A DNA stretch of 63,722 bases, taken from positions 251,551 to 315,272 of the forward strand of contig PKXJ01000032.1 in assembly GCA_003132305.1 (NCBI GenBank), in the 5' to 3' direction. Under the pieces are notes generated by a model. That model was given only the letters and a program-made list of their open reading frames with translations. It ran no database searches and was not told where the DNA came from. The DNA is from Acidimicrobiaceae bacterium. GTDB lineage: Bacteria; Actinomycetota; Acidimicrobiia; Acidimicrobiales; RAAP-2. Shown piece after piece: positions 34,379-44,629 of this stretch (position 1 is its first letter; every line of letters starts with the position of its first letter). The position numbers and the translations under genes were made by a program.

Positions 34379-35966
34379 CGCGCGAGAGCGCTCCTTCACG
34401 TAACTCCACCACCACGTCGCACCACGCCATGACGTCTTGGTCGTGCGTGGCGACGATCACCGTGGCGTTGGTCGAGCCGAGAAGGGCCAAGACGGCTCTC
34501 GTCTCCTCGCGCCCGAGCCCCGCGGTAAGTTCGTCGAGCACGTAGACGTCCGGGCTGGTAACGAGAGCACGGACCACGGCGACGCGCACGCGTTCGCCGC
34601 GCGAGAGTTCTTCAAAGCGGGTCGTTCGATCCGTGACGAGTCCGAGCGCGGCGAGATCGTCGTGGGGATCTCGCGTGCTCGGGCGACCCAGCGTCACGAC
34701 GTCGATGGCGAACCCGCGGGTGAGACCCGGTTCGCTCGGCACGTAGGTGAGATGCTGACGGAGTTCGACTTCGCTCAGATCATTGAGTCGCACCGAGCCC
34801 ACGCTGATGGTTCCACTGCTCACCTCGTCGAGGGCCGCGATGGCGCGAAGCAGCGTCGACTTTCCAACGCCGGACTCGCCGGTGATCGCCACGCGTACGC
34901 CGGGCTCGATCGTGAGGTCGGCGCGTTCTAGAAGAACGCGCTCGTCTTCGACGAGCGTCACGTCGATCAGTTGCAGCGCGGTCGTCAAAGGCCACGGGAG
35001 CGAACCTCTCCGAGGAGAGGTCGCGAGCGCTTCGAGGCGTTCCCCGCCCCCGCTCACCTCGACGGCGGCGTGCAGCGACAGGCGAATGGTGCTCAGCGCC
35101 TCGTACGTCGCGAGACCAATCACCGCCGCCACGACGAGCCACACGCTCGACGTTCGAGGGTGCGTCGTGACGGCACCCACCGCCAACAGACTGAGCGCCA
35201 CCACCAGAGCGTTCGACGCGCGCCGTTGACGCCGGAGCTTCCCCTCGGCTCTCTCCACACGCGCCACCGCCGCTGCGGAGCGCAGTTCGGCCAGTTCCTC
35301 ACGACGAAGCAGGGCCAGTTCGGGGGTCACCGCGCTGAGCTCGACCAGTTGGGCGCGGTAGTTGCCTCGAGCCGCGCGAAGTTCGCGGTCGAGGGTGAGT
35401 TCAACTCTCGCCAGCGACGAGAGTCCTACGACGCCGAGTAGTTGTAGGGCGAGAAGGATTAGCGCGTACGCCCACCAGTGTCCCTCCGGGGCCAAGACGG
35501 CCACGACGACGTCACCGAGCACCAGGACGGCGATGGTGTCAACGAAGGGCACGACGAAACGAAGCCAGAGATCTTGCAGTTCGTCGGTGTCAGTGAGCGC
35601 GCGCTCGAGTAGATCACCCGACGCGTACGCACGCCACTGCGAGAAGTTGAGTTGGCCAATCACTTCGACGAGCCAGCGACGCCAACGCGTGACCGCGGCG
35701 TAACCCAGCCGGTGCGCGGCGAGCCTCTCACTAAAGCGCAGCGGTGAACGGAGAAAGGCGAAGAGCTCGATGACGATAAGTACGACCGCGACCGCGCGCA
35801 GACCCGGTCGCGTGGCGCTCTCCACTAAGAGCGCGACCGCGCCCACTAAGAGCGCGACGTTCGTCGCCGTGGCGACGAAACCGGCGACCAACGCTCGCGC
35901 GAGGGCCACTCTTGGCGGTTGAGCTCGTTGGAGCCATCGACGTAGTCGGGCCACGTCGTGGTTCAC
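34368..35966 (-). CDS. cydC: CydC-like ABC exporter half (membrane plus ATPase)
   Basis: 532 residues: an N-terminal exporter-type membrane domain with about six helices, then an ATPase. Walker [18 protein letters not shown] is intact; the signature is variant ([15 protein letters not shown]); Walker [13 protein letters not shown] keeps the Glu; and the switch His is in VATHDQD. CydDC exports cysteine/glutathione and supports cytochrome bd assembly. No cydAB is present here, so the CydDC name rests on domain pattern and pairing. Overlaps the upstream half by 4 bases. Confidence 0.72.
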   Translation of the reverse strand: MNHDVARLRRWLQRAQPPRVALARALVAGFVATATNVALLVGAVALLVESATRPGLRAVAVVLIVIELFAFLRSPLRFSERLAAHRLGYAAVTRWRRWLVEVIGQLNFSQWRAYASGDLLERALTDTDELQDLWLRFVVPFVDTIAVLVLGDVVVAVLAPEGHWWAYALILLALQLLGVVGLSSLARVELTLDRELRAARGNYRAQLVELSAVTPELALLRREELAELRSAAAVARVERAEGKLRRQRRASNALVVALSLLAVGAVTTHPRTSSVWLVVAAVIGLATYEALSTIRLSLHAAVEVSGGGERLEALATSPRRGSLPWPLTTALQLIDVTLVEDERVLLERADLTIEPGVRVAITGESGVGKSTLLRAIAALDEVSSGTISVGSVRLNDLSEVELRQHLTYVPSEPGLTRGFAIDVVTLGRPSTRDPHDDLAALGLVTDRTTRFEELSRGERVRVAVVRALVTSPDVYVLDELTAGLGREETRAVLALLGSTNATVIVATHDQDVMAWCDVVVELREGALSRVTR

Positions 35967-37459
35967 GGTCGGATCTCGATTCGTTGCGTCGCGTCGATCA
36001 GTAGCGGCGTGTCGACGGTGGCTTCGAGTACCGCGAGACCGGGCAGTTCGAGGAGGGTTCGGCGAACACTGGCGCGCGCGTCGGCGTCGAGCACGCCCGC
36101 GACGTCGTCGAGCACGACGAGTGAGGGCGTGCTCAAGAGAGCCCGCGCGAGGACGAGTCGAACGCGTTCGCCCGAACTGAGTCCGCGTCCCTCGCTCAGC
36201 AGTTCAACGTCGAGATCGACAAAGCGCTCGCCCGTAAGACCTAGGGATTGGAGACAGTTCGCGACGTCGTCGTCGTTCAGGCCTACGCCCAACGTGAGAT
36301 TGTCGCGCAGCGACCCCGAAAGCAGGGCGCTCTCGACGCTGACGTAACCAATGGACTCGTTCGTACGCGTCGCCTCACCATTCGCGATCGAGCGCCAACC
36401 GAGCAGGGTATGGAGCAACGTGGTCTTACCGACGCCCGAGGGTCCCGTGATAACGACGCGATCGCCCGGACGCACGATCAAATTGACGACACCGCGATTG
36501 GCTTCGGTGACGAGAGCGCGCGCGCCGATCAGTTCGTCGCTCGGGCGTAACGTGCTCGAGGTCTTGGCGGGGACGAGGGCCACGAGTGCTTGTTGCGCGT
36601 CGTCGCGGCGATGGAACTCAACGCCGTAGCGTCGAACTTGCGCGAAGAGTTCGCTCGTCACCAGGACGGCCACGAGGGCGCGCACGAGGTTGAGTCGACC
36701 ACCGAGGAGCCCGAATCCGACGACCATGGCGACCAGGCCAATGCTGACGCCGCTGAGAAACTCGGTCACCAAGGACGACTCCAGGGCTACGCGGATCGCT
36801 CGAAGGGCGAGGGAGTGTTCACTCTCGGAGATGGCACCTATCTCGTTCGCACCGTACGAGACCGCGCCGAGTGCTCGTAGCTCGGGGGCGTGTTGGAGAA
36901 CTTCCAACTGGCGAGCTTCAAGAAGCGCGCGGCGCTCTTGGTACTGCGTGGCCATGGCTTCGCTCCGTCGACCGGCTCGTTGGTAGAGCGGCGCCGCCAT
37001 CGCGAGCAGCGTCACCGTAATGACCAACGGCAGCCATCCAGCGGCCCAAAAAATGACAAAGACGCCCAGCAGTGACGTGGCGGCACTCGCTCTCAGGCGC
37101 TCGAGCGAAGGTGACTGCGAGGCCTGGTCGATCGCGAGGGCCAGATCGCCCCGTCCGCGCTCACCTTCTCGACGCGGTGACGCGAGGTGTTGGACGAGGG
37201 AGTGTCGCCACCTTGAACGAAGACGCGCGGTCGTGGCTTCGCCCCACTCGTCGAGTCCACTCGCCAAGACCCAGCGCAGTGCGACGACCGCGACGAGTAG
37301 CCAGACGCCCGCGGCGGCGTCGCGGTGCGCCACGTCGCTAAGGGCGACGGCGCTCAGCGCGGCGAGGGCCAGCGCGAGGAGACTAGCGAGACTGCCGAGG
37401 ACTCGGGCACTGAGCAGGTACGCGGCACTCGTTGGAGGTTCAGACGATGCGAGGGCCAC
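35963..37459 (-). CDS. cydD: CydD-like ABC exporter half with degenerate ATPase
   Basis: 498 residues: membrane domain (about six helices) then ATPase. Walker A GPSGVGKTTLLHTLLGW is good and the signature is LSSGERVRLVLARAL. The Walker B end reads VVLDDVAG, with Asp replacing the catalytic Glu, and the switch position reads EATVD with no His. The partner CydC keeps both, so the dimer should hydrolyse ATP asymmetrically. It is first of the pair; ATG 37459. Substrate is inferred by family only. Confidence 0.7.
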   Translation of the reverse strand: MALASSEPPTSAAYLLSARVLGSLASLLALALAALSAVALSDVAHRDAAAGVWLLVAVVALRWVLASGLDEWGEATTARLRSRWRHSLVQHLASPRREGERGRGDLALAIDQASQSPSLERLRASAATSLLGVFVIFWAAGWLPLVITVTLLAMAAPLYQRAGRRSEAMATQYQERRALLEARQLEVLQHAPELRALGAVSYGANEIGAISESEHSLALRAIRVALESSLVTEFLSGVSIGLVAMVVGFGLLGGRLNLVRALVAVLVTSELFAQVRRYGVEFHRRDDAQQALVALVPAKTSSTLRPSDELIGARALVTEANRGVVNLIVRPGDRVVITGPSGVGKTTLLHTLLGWRSIANGEATRTNESIGYVSVESALLSGSLRDNLTLGVGLNDDDVANCLQSLGLTGERFVDLDVELLSEGRGLSSGERVRLVLARALLSTPSLVVLDDVAGVLDADARASVRRTLLELPGLAVLEATVDTPLLIDATQRIEIRP

Positions 37460-37488
37460 CGTTCAATGCTAATGAACCGCTTCGCTTC

Positions 37489-39183
37489 TTACTGGTGGTC
37501 GTCGCGATGAGGTAGTGCGTGCGCGGAGCCGTTCAGCCAGTCCCGCAACGCCTTGGTCGCGCGACAGTCGTCCTCGTTGTATTCGAGTATCCGTGTTCGA
37601 AAAGCGAGGGCGTCGGGTAGTTGAGGGCGCGTCGCTTCTTCGTACCAACGAATGGACGCCTCGCCGCTCGGGTTGGGATCTCGCCAGCTAAAGCCCGCGG
37701 CGACGGCGAGCATCTTTAGTCCGAGGGGTCCCTCGGTCTGGATCTGGCGTTTAGCCAGTTCGTGAAGGTCAATCCACTGGGCGGGGTCGCTCCGGCGAAA
37801 GGCGGCGAGGTCGTGCGGCGTCGGGCCTTCGTCGAGCGGCGGATTGACCGCTCGATTCATCGCGCCGTCTTCGGCCTGGGCCCAGAAGCAGTACGCCACG
37901 AACGTGCGACCTTGCTCGTGACACGCGTCGCGCACTCCCTTCAGCCACGTCCAGAAGTCCTTGAAGATCGCGGCTTCCGTCTCGTGGCTGAGTGCCCCCC
38001 ACTCGACAAAGGCTCGATAGCCAGCCGCGACGCCGTTCGTTGGGTGATTCACCGTGACGTGCGCGCCCCAGAGGTACGTCGCGTCCTCGTAGCTTTCCAT
38101 GTCGACGTCGACCTCGACGTCGGCGGTGACGCAACCCATTCGCTCGGCGTCCACGATGCGAAGCGACGATCCGCGTTCGTGCGCGCGTGCTCGATAGATG
38201 AGGTCGTCGAGCTTGTCGATGGTACGACCCAAGAGTTCCTCGGCTACGTAGGGACCGAGGGGATTGATCGTCTTGTTGCGCGCGCGTCGAGCGAGGTCGG
38301 GATTGAGCCGAGCGAGACGAGCGCGCGTGTCCACCCCCTGTTCTCGAAGCAGGAGTTGTTGGTCGAAGGAGGTGAAGCGAACCAGGGAGACGTCGTCGCG
38401 TTGTTCGAGCTGATCTTCGCAGTGCTCGTTGTAGGGGCACTCGGGACAGTCGCGGTGCCAGTAGGGCGACGTGGGAAAGGGGCCCTTTGACGAGGCCCAC
38501 TCGTCGTGCGCCACGAGAACGTTGAAGCGTTCTTGGTAGAGGTCGTCGTAGGTCGAAAGATTGAAGCGCGGGTAACTCTTCCCGGCCAGTTCAAACCACC
38601 AGAGTCGACTTTGGCGGTCGACGACGCCGGCCCTGGCGTTCGGGTCAGCGTGTCCGAGAGTGTGGAGCACCCGCGTGGCCTGCGCCAGGGAGAGCCCGCT
38701 ACGCGTCATGGGCAGCGCGGAACGCGTCCCCACGCCGTCGAGGTAGTGGGCCTCGCTCGGTCGAAGACGCGCCAACGTGCCTTCGAGCGTGCGCCGGGTA
38801 CTCGCGACTTCGACGGCCTCGTGGTTCTTGATCAGTAGTGGCGCGTACGTGAAGCGTTCGCCCACTCGGCCCACGCGAACGAGGGCGTGCACCGACGCCG
38901 TGCGGCGCCCCTCGTCGTCTCTCGCCAAACGCGGCAAGAGGATGAGGTCGCAGCCCGAGAGCATGAGTTCGGTGGTTTCGTCTTGGCTCGTGGGGGTCGG
39001 CGCCTCGGGGTGGAGTTGGCGTAGCAGTTCCAGCGTGGAGTGTCGATGGTCGCGCGCGCCGCGTCGACGACGCTCCATCTCCGGGGAAAGTGGTGGTGCC
39101 ACGAAGTCATAGGGGGCGCCTCGACTCAGTGCGACGCGGTGCACGCACGCGAGTATCTCGTCACTGCGTAGGTACTCGGCCAC
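37489..39183 (-). CDS. TM0106-family RecB-like nuclease with RNase H-like domain
   Basis: 564 residues. The N-terminal half is RecB-like and includes the cysteine cluster CPECPYNEHC of a likely iron-sulphur or zinc site. The C-terminal half is a DEDD-type RNase H-fold exonuclease: ADVEVDVDMES opens it and YNEDDCRATKALRDWL closes it. Members are annotated as putative nucleases; the substrate is unknown. ATG 39183. It is transcribed in the same direction as the flanking ABC genes but not overlapping. Confidence 0.8.
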   Translation of the reverse strand: MAEYLRSDEILACVHRVALSRGAPYDFVAPPLSPEMERRRRGARDHRHSTLELLRQLHPEAPTPTSQDETTELMLSGCDLILLPRLARDDEGRRTASVHALVRVGRVGERFTYAPLLIKNHEAVEVASTRRTLEGTLARLRPSEAHYLDGVGTRSALPMTRSGLSLAQATRVLHTLGHADPNARAGVVDRQSRLWWFELAGKSYPRFNLSTYDDLYQERFNVLVAHDEWASSKGPFPTSPYWHRDCPECPYNEHCEDQLEQRDDVSLVRFTSFDQQLLLREQGVDTRARLARLNPDLARRARNKTINPLGPYVAEELLGRTIDKLDDLIYRARAHERGSSLRIVDAERMGCVTADVEVDVDMESYEDATYLWGAHVTVNHPTNGVAAGYRAFVEWGALSHETEAAIFKDFWTWLKGVRDACHEQGRTFVAYCFWAQAEDGAMNRAVNPPLDEGPTPHDLAAFRRSDPAQWIDLHELAKRQIQTEGPLGLKMLAVAAGFSWRDPNPSGEASIRWYEEATRPQLPDALAFRTRILEYNEDDCRATKALRDWLNGSAHALPHRDDHQ

Positions 39184-39192
39184 GAAGGAAGC

Positions 39193-40944
39193 CTACGAGG
39201 CGGTCGGCTTCTCATTACGCCAGCTGCTCCACAGCGCGGCGTACTCGCCGTTCAGCGCGACGAGTTCGTCGTGGGTGCCGAGTTCGGCCACGACACCTTC
39301 AATAATGACGGCCACGCGGTCGGCGTCGTGCGCGGTGTGAAGGCGGTGAGCGATGGCGATGACGGTGCGTCCGTGCAACACGGCACTGAGTGAGCGTTCG
39401 AGGTGTCGAGCGGCCCGCGGGTCGAGCAGCGCCGTCGCCTCGTCGAGTACGAGCGTGTGGGGATTGCTTAGGACCAGCCGCGCCAGTGCCAACTGCTGCG
39501 CTTGGGCGGGCGTGATCTGGTAGCCCGTCGTGCCGAGTTCAGTGTCCAGTCCTTGTGGCAGGCGTCGGACCCACTCGAGCGCGTCCACGGCGTCGAGGGC
39601 GTCTTCGATCTCGCGCTGGCTCGCTTCGGGATGGGCGAGCGCCAAGTTGTCGTGCACCGAGCCAATGAAGATGTGGTGTTCTTGGGTCACCAGCGCGACG
39701 TGTTTACGCAGAGTCGCGAGCGGCATCTGAGCTAGTTCGACGTCGCCCACGCGCACTGAGCCGCTCCGCGGGGCGTCGATGCCCGCGAGGAGTCTTCCGA
39801 TCGTTGACTTTCCGGCGCCCGACGGTCCGACGATGGCCAGTCGTTCACCGGGCTTCACCGTGATGGTGATGCCGTTCAGAACGTCGTGACCCGCGCGGTA
39901 GGCGTAGCGAACGTTCTCCATCGTGATGGTTTCGTTGGATGGTTCCGGACCCGTACTCGGTCGGTCGTCCTTTACTACCGACACGCCCACCAAGCGCGCG
40001 AGGGCGGTTTGACCGATTTGGAGTTCGTCGAGCCACGAGACAATTCGGTCGAGCGGGTCGTTGATCTGCACGACGTAGAGGGTGACCGTGGTGCCCGCGC
40101 CAATCGAAAGGTGACCGTTGATCACGAGCCAGCCGCTCCACGCCAGCGTCGCGGCGACGGCCATGGCGAAGGCCCCTTCGACGGTGGGGAACCACACCAT
40201 GCGAAGGAGCAGGGTGTACATCTCTGAGTAGAACGACTCTCGAACGTTGTCTTCGATTCGCGTCGCCTGACGATCGCCCAACTGGTGGGCGTCGACGGTG
40301 CGAGCTCCCTCCGCCGTTTCAGCGACCGAACCGGACATGGTCGCGTAACTGATGCGCTCGCGTCGGTAGCCGGGCGTGGCGTAACGCAAGTAGTAGCGAG
40401 TGGAGAAGAAGAGGAAGGGCAGCGACACCAGGCTCGCCACGGTCGCCAGTGGACTCACGAGCAACATCGCGATCAAGGTGAGAATCGCCTGGAGAATGGC
40501 GACGAGCCACTCGGGCACCGCAAAGCGCACCGTGCGCGAGAGGGACTCCATGTCGTTGGTGGTGCGGCTCAAGAGATCGCCCGTGCCCGCACGTTCGACC
40601 TCTATGAGCGGCAGCGCCAGCACGCTTTCAAGAAACTCCTCACGCAGTTGCGCGAAGACCGTCTCGCCCAGGACGTAGCTGCGCCGGCGCGCGAAGAACG
40701 TCAGCGCGGCGTAGCCGAGTGACGACACGACCAGCGTGCCGACGTAGAGCGCGATTTTCGTGGAGGTCAGTTGATGGTTGGAGGCGAAGTCCGTGATCTG
40801 GCCAATGACCCACGCGGGAACGAGCGCCATCACGGCGGCCAACGCGTAGAGCGCGAGCATGCGCGCCAGGGGGCGGCGATGTTGGCGCATCAGCACGCGC
40901 GCGTAGGCGAGCACGACCTTTGAGTTCGCGACTGGCAACTGCAC
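39193..40944 (-). CDS. Heterodimeric ABC exporter half with degenerate signature
   Basis: 583 residues: six-helix exporter membrane domain then ATPase. Walker A GPSGAGKSTIGRLLAG, Walker B TLVLDEATALLD and the switch IAIAHRLHTA are intact, but the ABC signature reads ITPAQAQQLALARL instead of LSGGQ. The partner (40944-42668) has the opposite defects. Together they form one complete and one dead ATP site, the known design of heterodimeric exporters. The GTG start shares one base with the upstream stop (TAGTG). Likely drug, lipid or peptide exporter. Confidence 0.87.
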   Translation of the reverse strand: MQLPVANSKVVLAYARVLMRQHRRPLARMLALYALAAVMALVPAWVIGQITDFASNHQLTSTKIALYVGTLVVSSLGYAALTFFARRRSYVLGETVFAQLREEFLESVLALPLIEVERAGTGDLLSRTTNDMESLSRTVRFAVPEWLVAILQAILTLIAMLLVSPLATVASLVSLPFLFFSTRYYLRYATPGYRRERISYATMSGSVAETAEGARTVDAHQLGDRQATRIEDNVRESFYSEMYTLLLRMVWFPTVEGAFAMAVAATLAWSGWLVINGHLSIGAGTTVTLYVVQINDPLDRIVSWLDELQIGQTALARLVGVSVVKDDRPSTGPEPSNETITMENVRYAYRAGHDVLNGITITVKPGERLAIVGPSGAGKSTIGRLLAGIDAPRSGSVRVGDVELAQMPLATLRKHVALVTQEHHIFIGSVHDNLALAHPEASQREIEDALDAVDALEWVRRLPQGLDTELGTTGYQITPAQAQQLALARLVLSNPHTLVLDEATALLDPRAARHLERSLSAVLHGRTVIAIAHRLHTAHDADRVAVIIEGVVAELGTHDELVALNGEYAALWSSWRNEKPTAS

Positions 40945-42668
40945 TAGGCGTCCTCTCGTAACACGATCTGGCGGTACTTCGAGGAACGTTCTACGAGCTC
41001 CTGGTGGGTACCGTGATCGGTCACCTGGCCGTCGAGTACCACGTACACGACGTCCATTTTCTCAAGCAGCAACGGACTCGACGTGGCGACCAACGTCGTG
41101 TGCTCACCGCGCACTTCGCGTAGTCGAGCGGCGATACGACCTTCGGTGTGCGTGTCGACCGCCGAGGTGGGATCCACCAGGACTAAGACCTCGGCGTTGG
41201 TGAGTATGGCGCGCGCGAGACTGAGTCGCTGACGCTGGCCCCCCGAGAAACCCCGGCCGCGCTCTTCCACGGTGGTCGAGAGCCCGTCCTCGAGGGCGTC
41301 GAGCACGTCGAGGGAGCTGGTGGCTCGCAGCACCTCAAGGATGCGCTCGTCGTCGACGAGCCCGTGGGGCATGAGTTCGTAGCGCAGTTCGCCCGAAAAG
41401 AGGCGAGGCTCGATCTCGCTCACGATGACGTGCGAGCGAACGTCGGCCAGTGAGTACGACGAAATCGCTACGCCGTTCACGAGGACGTCGTCGGTGTCGG
41501 GCACGAAACGGCCCAAGCGATCGACCAGGACCGCGGCGTGATCGGGCGTGTCGGTGACAAGCGCGACCAGTTGGCCCCGCTCGACGACCACCCCGCTTCG
41601 TTGGTCTTCGAGACGGTTCAGACGCGGCGGCCACGCCACCGGGTTCTCTGGTTCGCTCACGATGGGCTGGACCTTCAAGATCCGCAGCACCTTGCCAGCG
41701 CCGACGTAGGCCCTCGTCGACATGATGACGTAGTCGATCGCCGTGCGTAGGGGCGTCGTCAGGAACGACGAGTAGCCGAAGAAGGCCACGAGTTGACCCG
41801 GTTGAAGGGAACCGTTCATCACGTCGCGCGCGCCCAGAAACGTCACGACACCGGTCAAGATGGCCGGCAGCAGCACTTGACCCGACTCCAGTCCGGCCTG
41901 GGGCGCGGCGATGCGCGTGCCGGCGACGCGCACCTTCTGGCTCTGGTCGCGGTAGTTCTGAAGGAAGACCTCTTCGCCGCCGACCCCTCGAAGGATCCGT
42001 AGACCCGCGACGGTGTCGGATCCGAGGGCCGCGAGGCGCCCCGCGGCCTCACGCTGGGCCGCCTGGGTTGCGTGCAGCGGCTTCATCAGCGGCGTCGTCA
42101 GCGAGCCCAGGATCGGCACGCCGAGCAGCACGATGAGACCGAGCTGCACCGAGGTCGAGAGCAAGATGAAGGACACGACGATCCACGCCACGATGGCGCC
42201 GGAGAATCGAGCGAAACTGTCGTACGACCCACCGATACGCATGGCGTCGGCGGCGACGGTGTTGACAATGTCACCGGCGGGAATCTCGTCCGTCAGCGCG
42301 GGCCCCGTTTTGGCGATGTGACGGCCAATGACTTGAATGGTGCGATACGTCGCGCTCATCCAGTTCGTCACGGCGAGCTGGTGACGAAGCGCGCCGCAGA
42401 ACGCCTGAAAGAGTCCGAGGGCCACCACGACCGCCACCCACTTAAAGAGTTCGGCCTCGTTGTGGCGCTCCACCCCGTGGTCGATCGCGGCACCAACCGC
42501 GGCCCACACGAGGGCCTGCGAGACCATCCACCCGATGCCAAAGAGGGCGTTCAGGCTCAAGAGCCACTTCTGTTGTCGCGCGAGCCAGGCGAGGTAGCGA
42601 AGGGGCGAACCGGTGTCGGGCGTGCCCGGATCGCCAACGGGCAGTTCGCGATAGGGCAGGTGCAGCAC
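40944..42668 (-). CDS. Heterodimeric ABC exporter half with degenerate Walker motifs
   Basis: 574 residues: membrane domain plus ATPase. The signature FSGGQRQRLSLARAIL is perfect. The Walker A region reads ALVTDTPDHAAVLVD with no GKS/T, and Walker B reads VLVLVDPTSAVD, lacking the metal Asp and catalytic Glu. The switch position reads VATSSP with no His. It therefore contributes only its signature to the active site built with the 39193 gene's Walker A. It starts 35 bases downstream of the rnpB 3' end. Confidence 0.87.
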   Translation of the reverse strand: MLHLPYRELPVGDPGTPDTGSPLRYLAWLARQQKWLLSLNALFGIGWMVSQALVWAAVGAAIDHGVERHNEAELFKWVAVVVALGLFQAFCGALRHQLAVTNWMSATYRTIQVIGRHIAKTGPALTDEIPAGDIVNTVAADAMRIGGSYDSFARFSGAIVAWIVVSFILLSTSVQLGLIVLLGVPILGSLTTPLMKPLHATQAAQREAAGRLAALGSDTVAGLRILRGVGGEEVFLQNYRDQSQKVRVAGTRIAAPQAGLESGQVLLPAILTGVVTFLGARDVMNGSLQPGQLVAFFGYSSFLTTPLRTAIDYVIMSTRAYVGAGKVLRILKVQPIVSEPENPVAWPPRLNRLEDQRSGVVVERGQLVALVTDTPDHAAVLVDRLGRFVPDTDDVLVNGVAISSYSLADVRSHVIVSEIEPRLFSGELRYELMPHGLVDDERILEVLRATSSLDVLDALEDGLSTTVEERGRGFSGGQRQRLSLARAILTNAEVLVLVDPTSAVDTHTEGRIAARLREVRGEHTTLVATSSPLLLEKMDVVYVVLDGQVTDHGTHQELVERSSKYRQIVLREDA

Positions 42669-42703
42669 GGTTCATCCTTTCGAGTAGTTGATTTATGGGA
42701 CAG

Positions 42704-43074
<371 letters not shown>

Positions 43075-43079
43075 CTTCC

Positions 43080-43108
43080 AGTCTGACACAACTTTTGAAA
43101 TCCATCAA
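43080..43108 (-). promoter_or_regulatory. Promoter of rnpB
   Basis: On the minus strand TTGATG (43103-43108) and CAGACT (43080-43085) are separated by 17 bases. The implied start near 43073 coincides with the 5' end deduced from helix P1. Confidence 0.55.
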
Positions 43109-43140
43109 GCCACGACGGTTGGTCACGTCCGGGCGGTAGC

Positions 43141-43156
43141 CTCACCACGTGGTGAG
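43141..43156. promoter_or_regulatory. 16-bp palindrome over the xseA start codon
   Basis: CTCACCACGTGGTGAG is perfectly self-complementary and covers the GTG start at 43149. It could be an operator between xseA and rnpB or a structure masking initiation; no binder is known. Confidence 0.3.
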
Positions 43157-44420
43157 TGACACGTTGAGCGACGAACCCGTCCTAGAGGTCGGCGAGTTTT
43201 ACCAACTGCTCACCGCGCACCTGGAGTCGAGCTTCGGTCGTCGCCGACCGCACTGGGTGCGCGGCGAGGTCGCCAAGGTCTACGAAAAGGGCCACGTCTA
43301 CGTCGACCTCGTCGACGCCGGCTCCGCCTCGTCGGACACCAAACGCCCGGTTTTGAACGCCCACTGCTGGGCGACGCCCTGGGCGCCCCTGAAGCGACGG
43401 CTCGCGGCCGAGGGAATTGCGCTCAAGGCGGGCATGGTCGTCAGTTTCTACGGCTACGTCGACGTCTACGCGCCGCAGGGAAAAATAGGCTTTTCGATTA
43501 CGGAGATCGACGTGGAGGGTCTCTTGGGCGACGTCGCGCGCCGTCGCCAGGAACTCATCGCGCGCCTCGCGGGCGAGGGACTGCTCGAGCTCAACAAGAA
43601 CACGTACTTGGCGCCGGTGCCGCTGCGCGTGGGTCTCGTGGCGAGCCCCGGTACCGAGGGATACCAGGACTTCACCGGTCAACTGCTGAACTCGCGCTTT
43701 AGTTTCGAGATCATTCTCGTCAAGACCCTGGTCCAAGGTGAGGCGGCGCCCCCGCAGATCGTGAGTGCCGTTCAGGCCCTCGACGCCGAGGGCCTTGACG
43801 TCATCTGTATCGTTCGCGGTGGTGGCTCAAAGGGCGACCTCGCGTGTTTTGACGACGAACGCGTCGCGCGCGCCGTGGCGACCTCGTCGACGCCGATCTT
43901 CACCGGCATCGGTCACACCGGCGACGAGTCCGTGGCCGATCTCGTCGCGCACACGAGGTCGATTACCCCGACGAAACTGGGCGAGGAGATCGTCGCCCTC
44001 GTTGAGGCGTGGTACGAGGCCAACGTGCAGGGACCGGCCCGGCGTCTAGTGGAGGCGACGAACGACGTTCTAGACGAGGCGACGTTCTACCTGGGCGAGC
44101 GCCGTCGAACCATGATTTTTGCGGTACGCGATCGCCTCCGCGCGGAAGAGCGTCACCTCGCTGGCACCCGCGAGCGACTGGTGATCCAGGGTCGACACCT
44201 CGTGGAGTCGGCGACGCGCATGCTCGCGAGTAATCGTCAACTTCTTTCGGCGTACGATCCCAGGCGCCGTCTCGCCCAGGGCTGGTCCATCGTGACCGAC
44301 TCGAAGGGCGTCGTCGTCAAGTCACTCGGAGGCGTTCACGTCGACGACGAGGTGCGGGTCCTCGTGAGTGACGGATCGTTCACGTCAAAGGTCACCGCAA
44401 CGAAGGAGACATCCTCATGA
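43149..44420 (+). CDS. xseA: Exodeoxyribonuclease VII large subunit
   Basis: 423 residues. An N-terminal OB fold (WVRGEVAKVYEKGHVYVDLVD) is followed by the catalytic domain with VGLVASPGTEGYQDF, CIVRGGGSKGDLACFDDE and GIGHTGDESVADLVAHTRSITPT, then a helical region and a C-terminal GWSIVTDSKGVVVKS. It makes the nuclease core that degrades single-stranded DNA with XseB. The GTG start is used; a second GTG follows immediately. It overlaps xseB by 4 bases (ATGA). Confidence 0.93.
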   Translation: MVSDTLSDEPVLEVGEFYQLLTAHLESSFGRRRPHWVRGEVAKVYEKGHVYVDLVDAGSASSDTKRPVLNAHCWATPWAPLKRRLAAEGIALKAGMVVSFYGYVDVYAPQGKIGFSITEIDVEGLLGDVARRRQELIARLAGEGLLELNKNTYLAPVPLRVGLVASPGTEGYQDFTGQLLNSRFSFEIILVKTLVQGEAAPPQIVSAVQALDAEGLDVICIVRGGGSKGDLACFDDERVARAVATSSTPIFTGIGHTGDESVADLVAHTRSITPTKLGEEIVALVEAWYEANVQGPARRLVEATNDVLDEATFYLGERRRTMIFAVRDRLRAEERHLAGTRERLVIQGRHLVESATRMLASNRQLLSAYDPRRRLAQGWSIVTDSKGVVVKSLGGVHVDDEVRVLVSDGSFTSKVTATKETSS

Positions 44421-44629
44421 GCACTGTCAGTGAGTGGAACGAAGCATCGAACGAACTGAACGCCATCGTCGCTTCGTTCGACGAAGGTGAAGTCTCGGTC
44501 GACGAACTCTTCGTGAAGTTGGAACGAGCCACGACCATCATCGAGGCCCTCGAAGCTCGTCTGGCGATCACCAAGGCCAAGGTCGAAGAGTTGACGCCTC
44601 GTATCGCCAAGGTCACCGAGGACGAATGA
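44417..44629 (+). CDS. xseB: Exodeoxyribonuclease VII small subunit
   Basis: 70 residues, the usual short helical-hairpin subunit. SEWNEASNELNAIVASFDEGEVSVDELF followed by a second amphipathic helix (LERATTIIEALEARL) matches XseB. It binds XseA helices and regulates activity. Coupled to xseA by ATGA and to the hydrolase gene by a 4-base overlap. Confidence 0.9.
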   Translation: MSTVSEWNEASNELNAIVASFDEGEVSVDELFVKLERATTIIEALEARLAITKAKVEELTPRIAKVTEDE

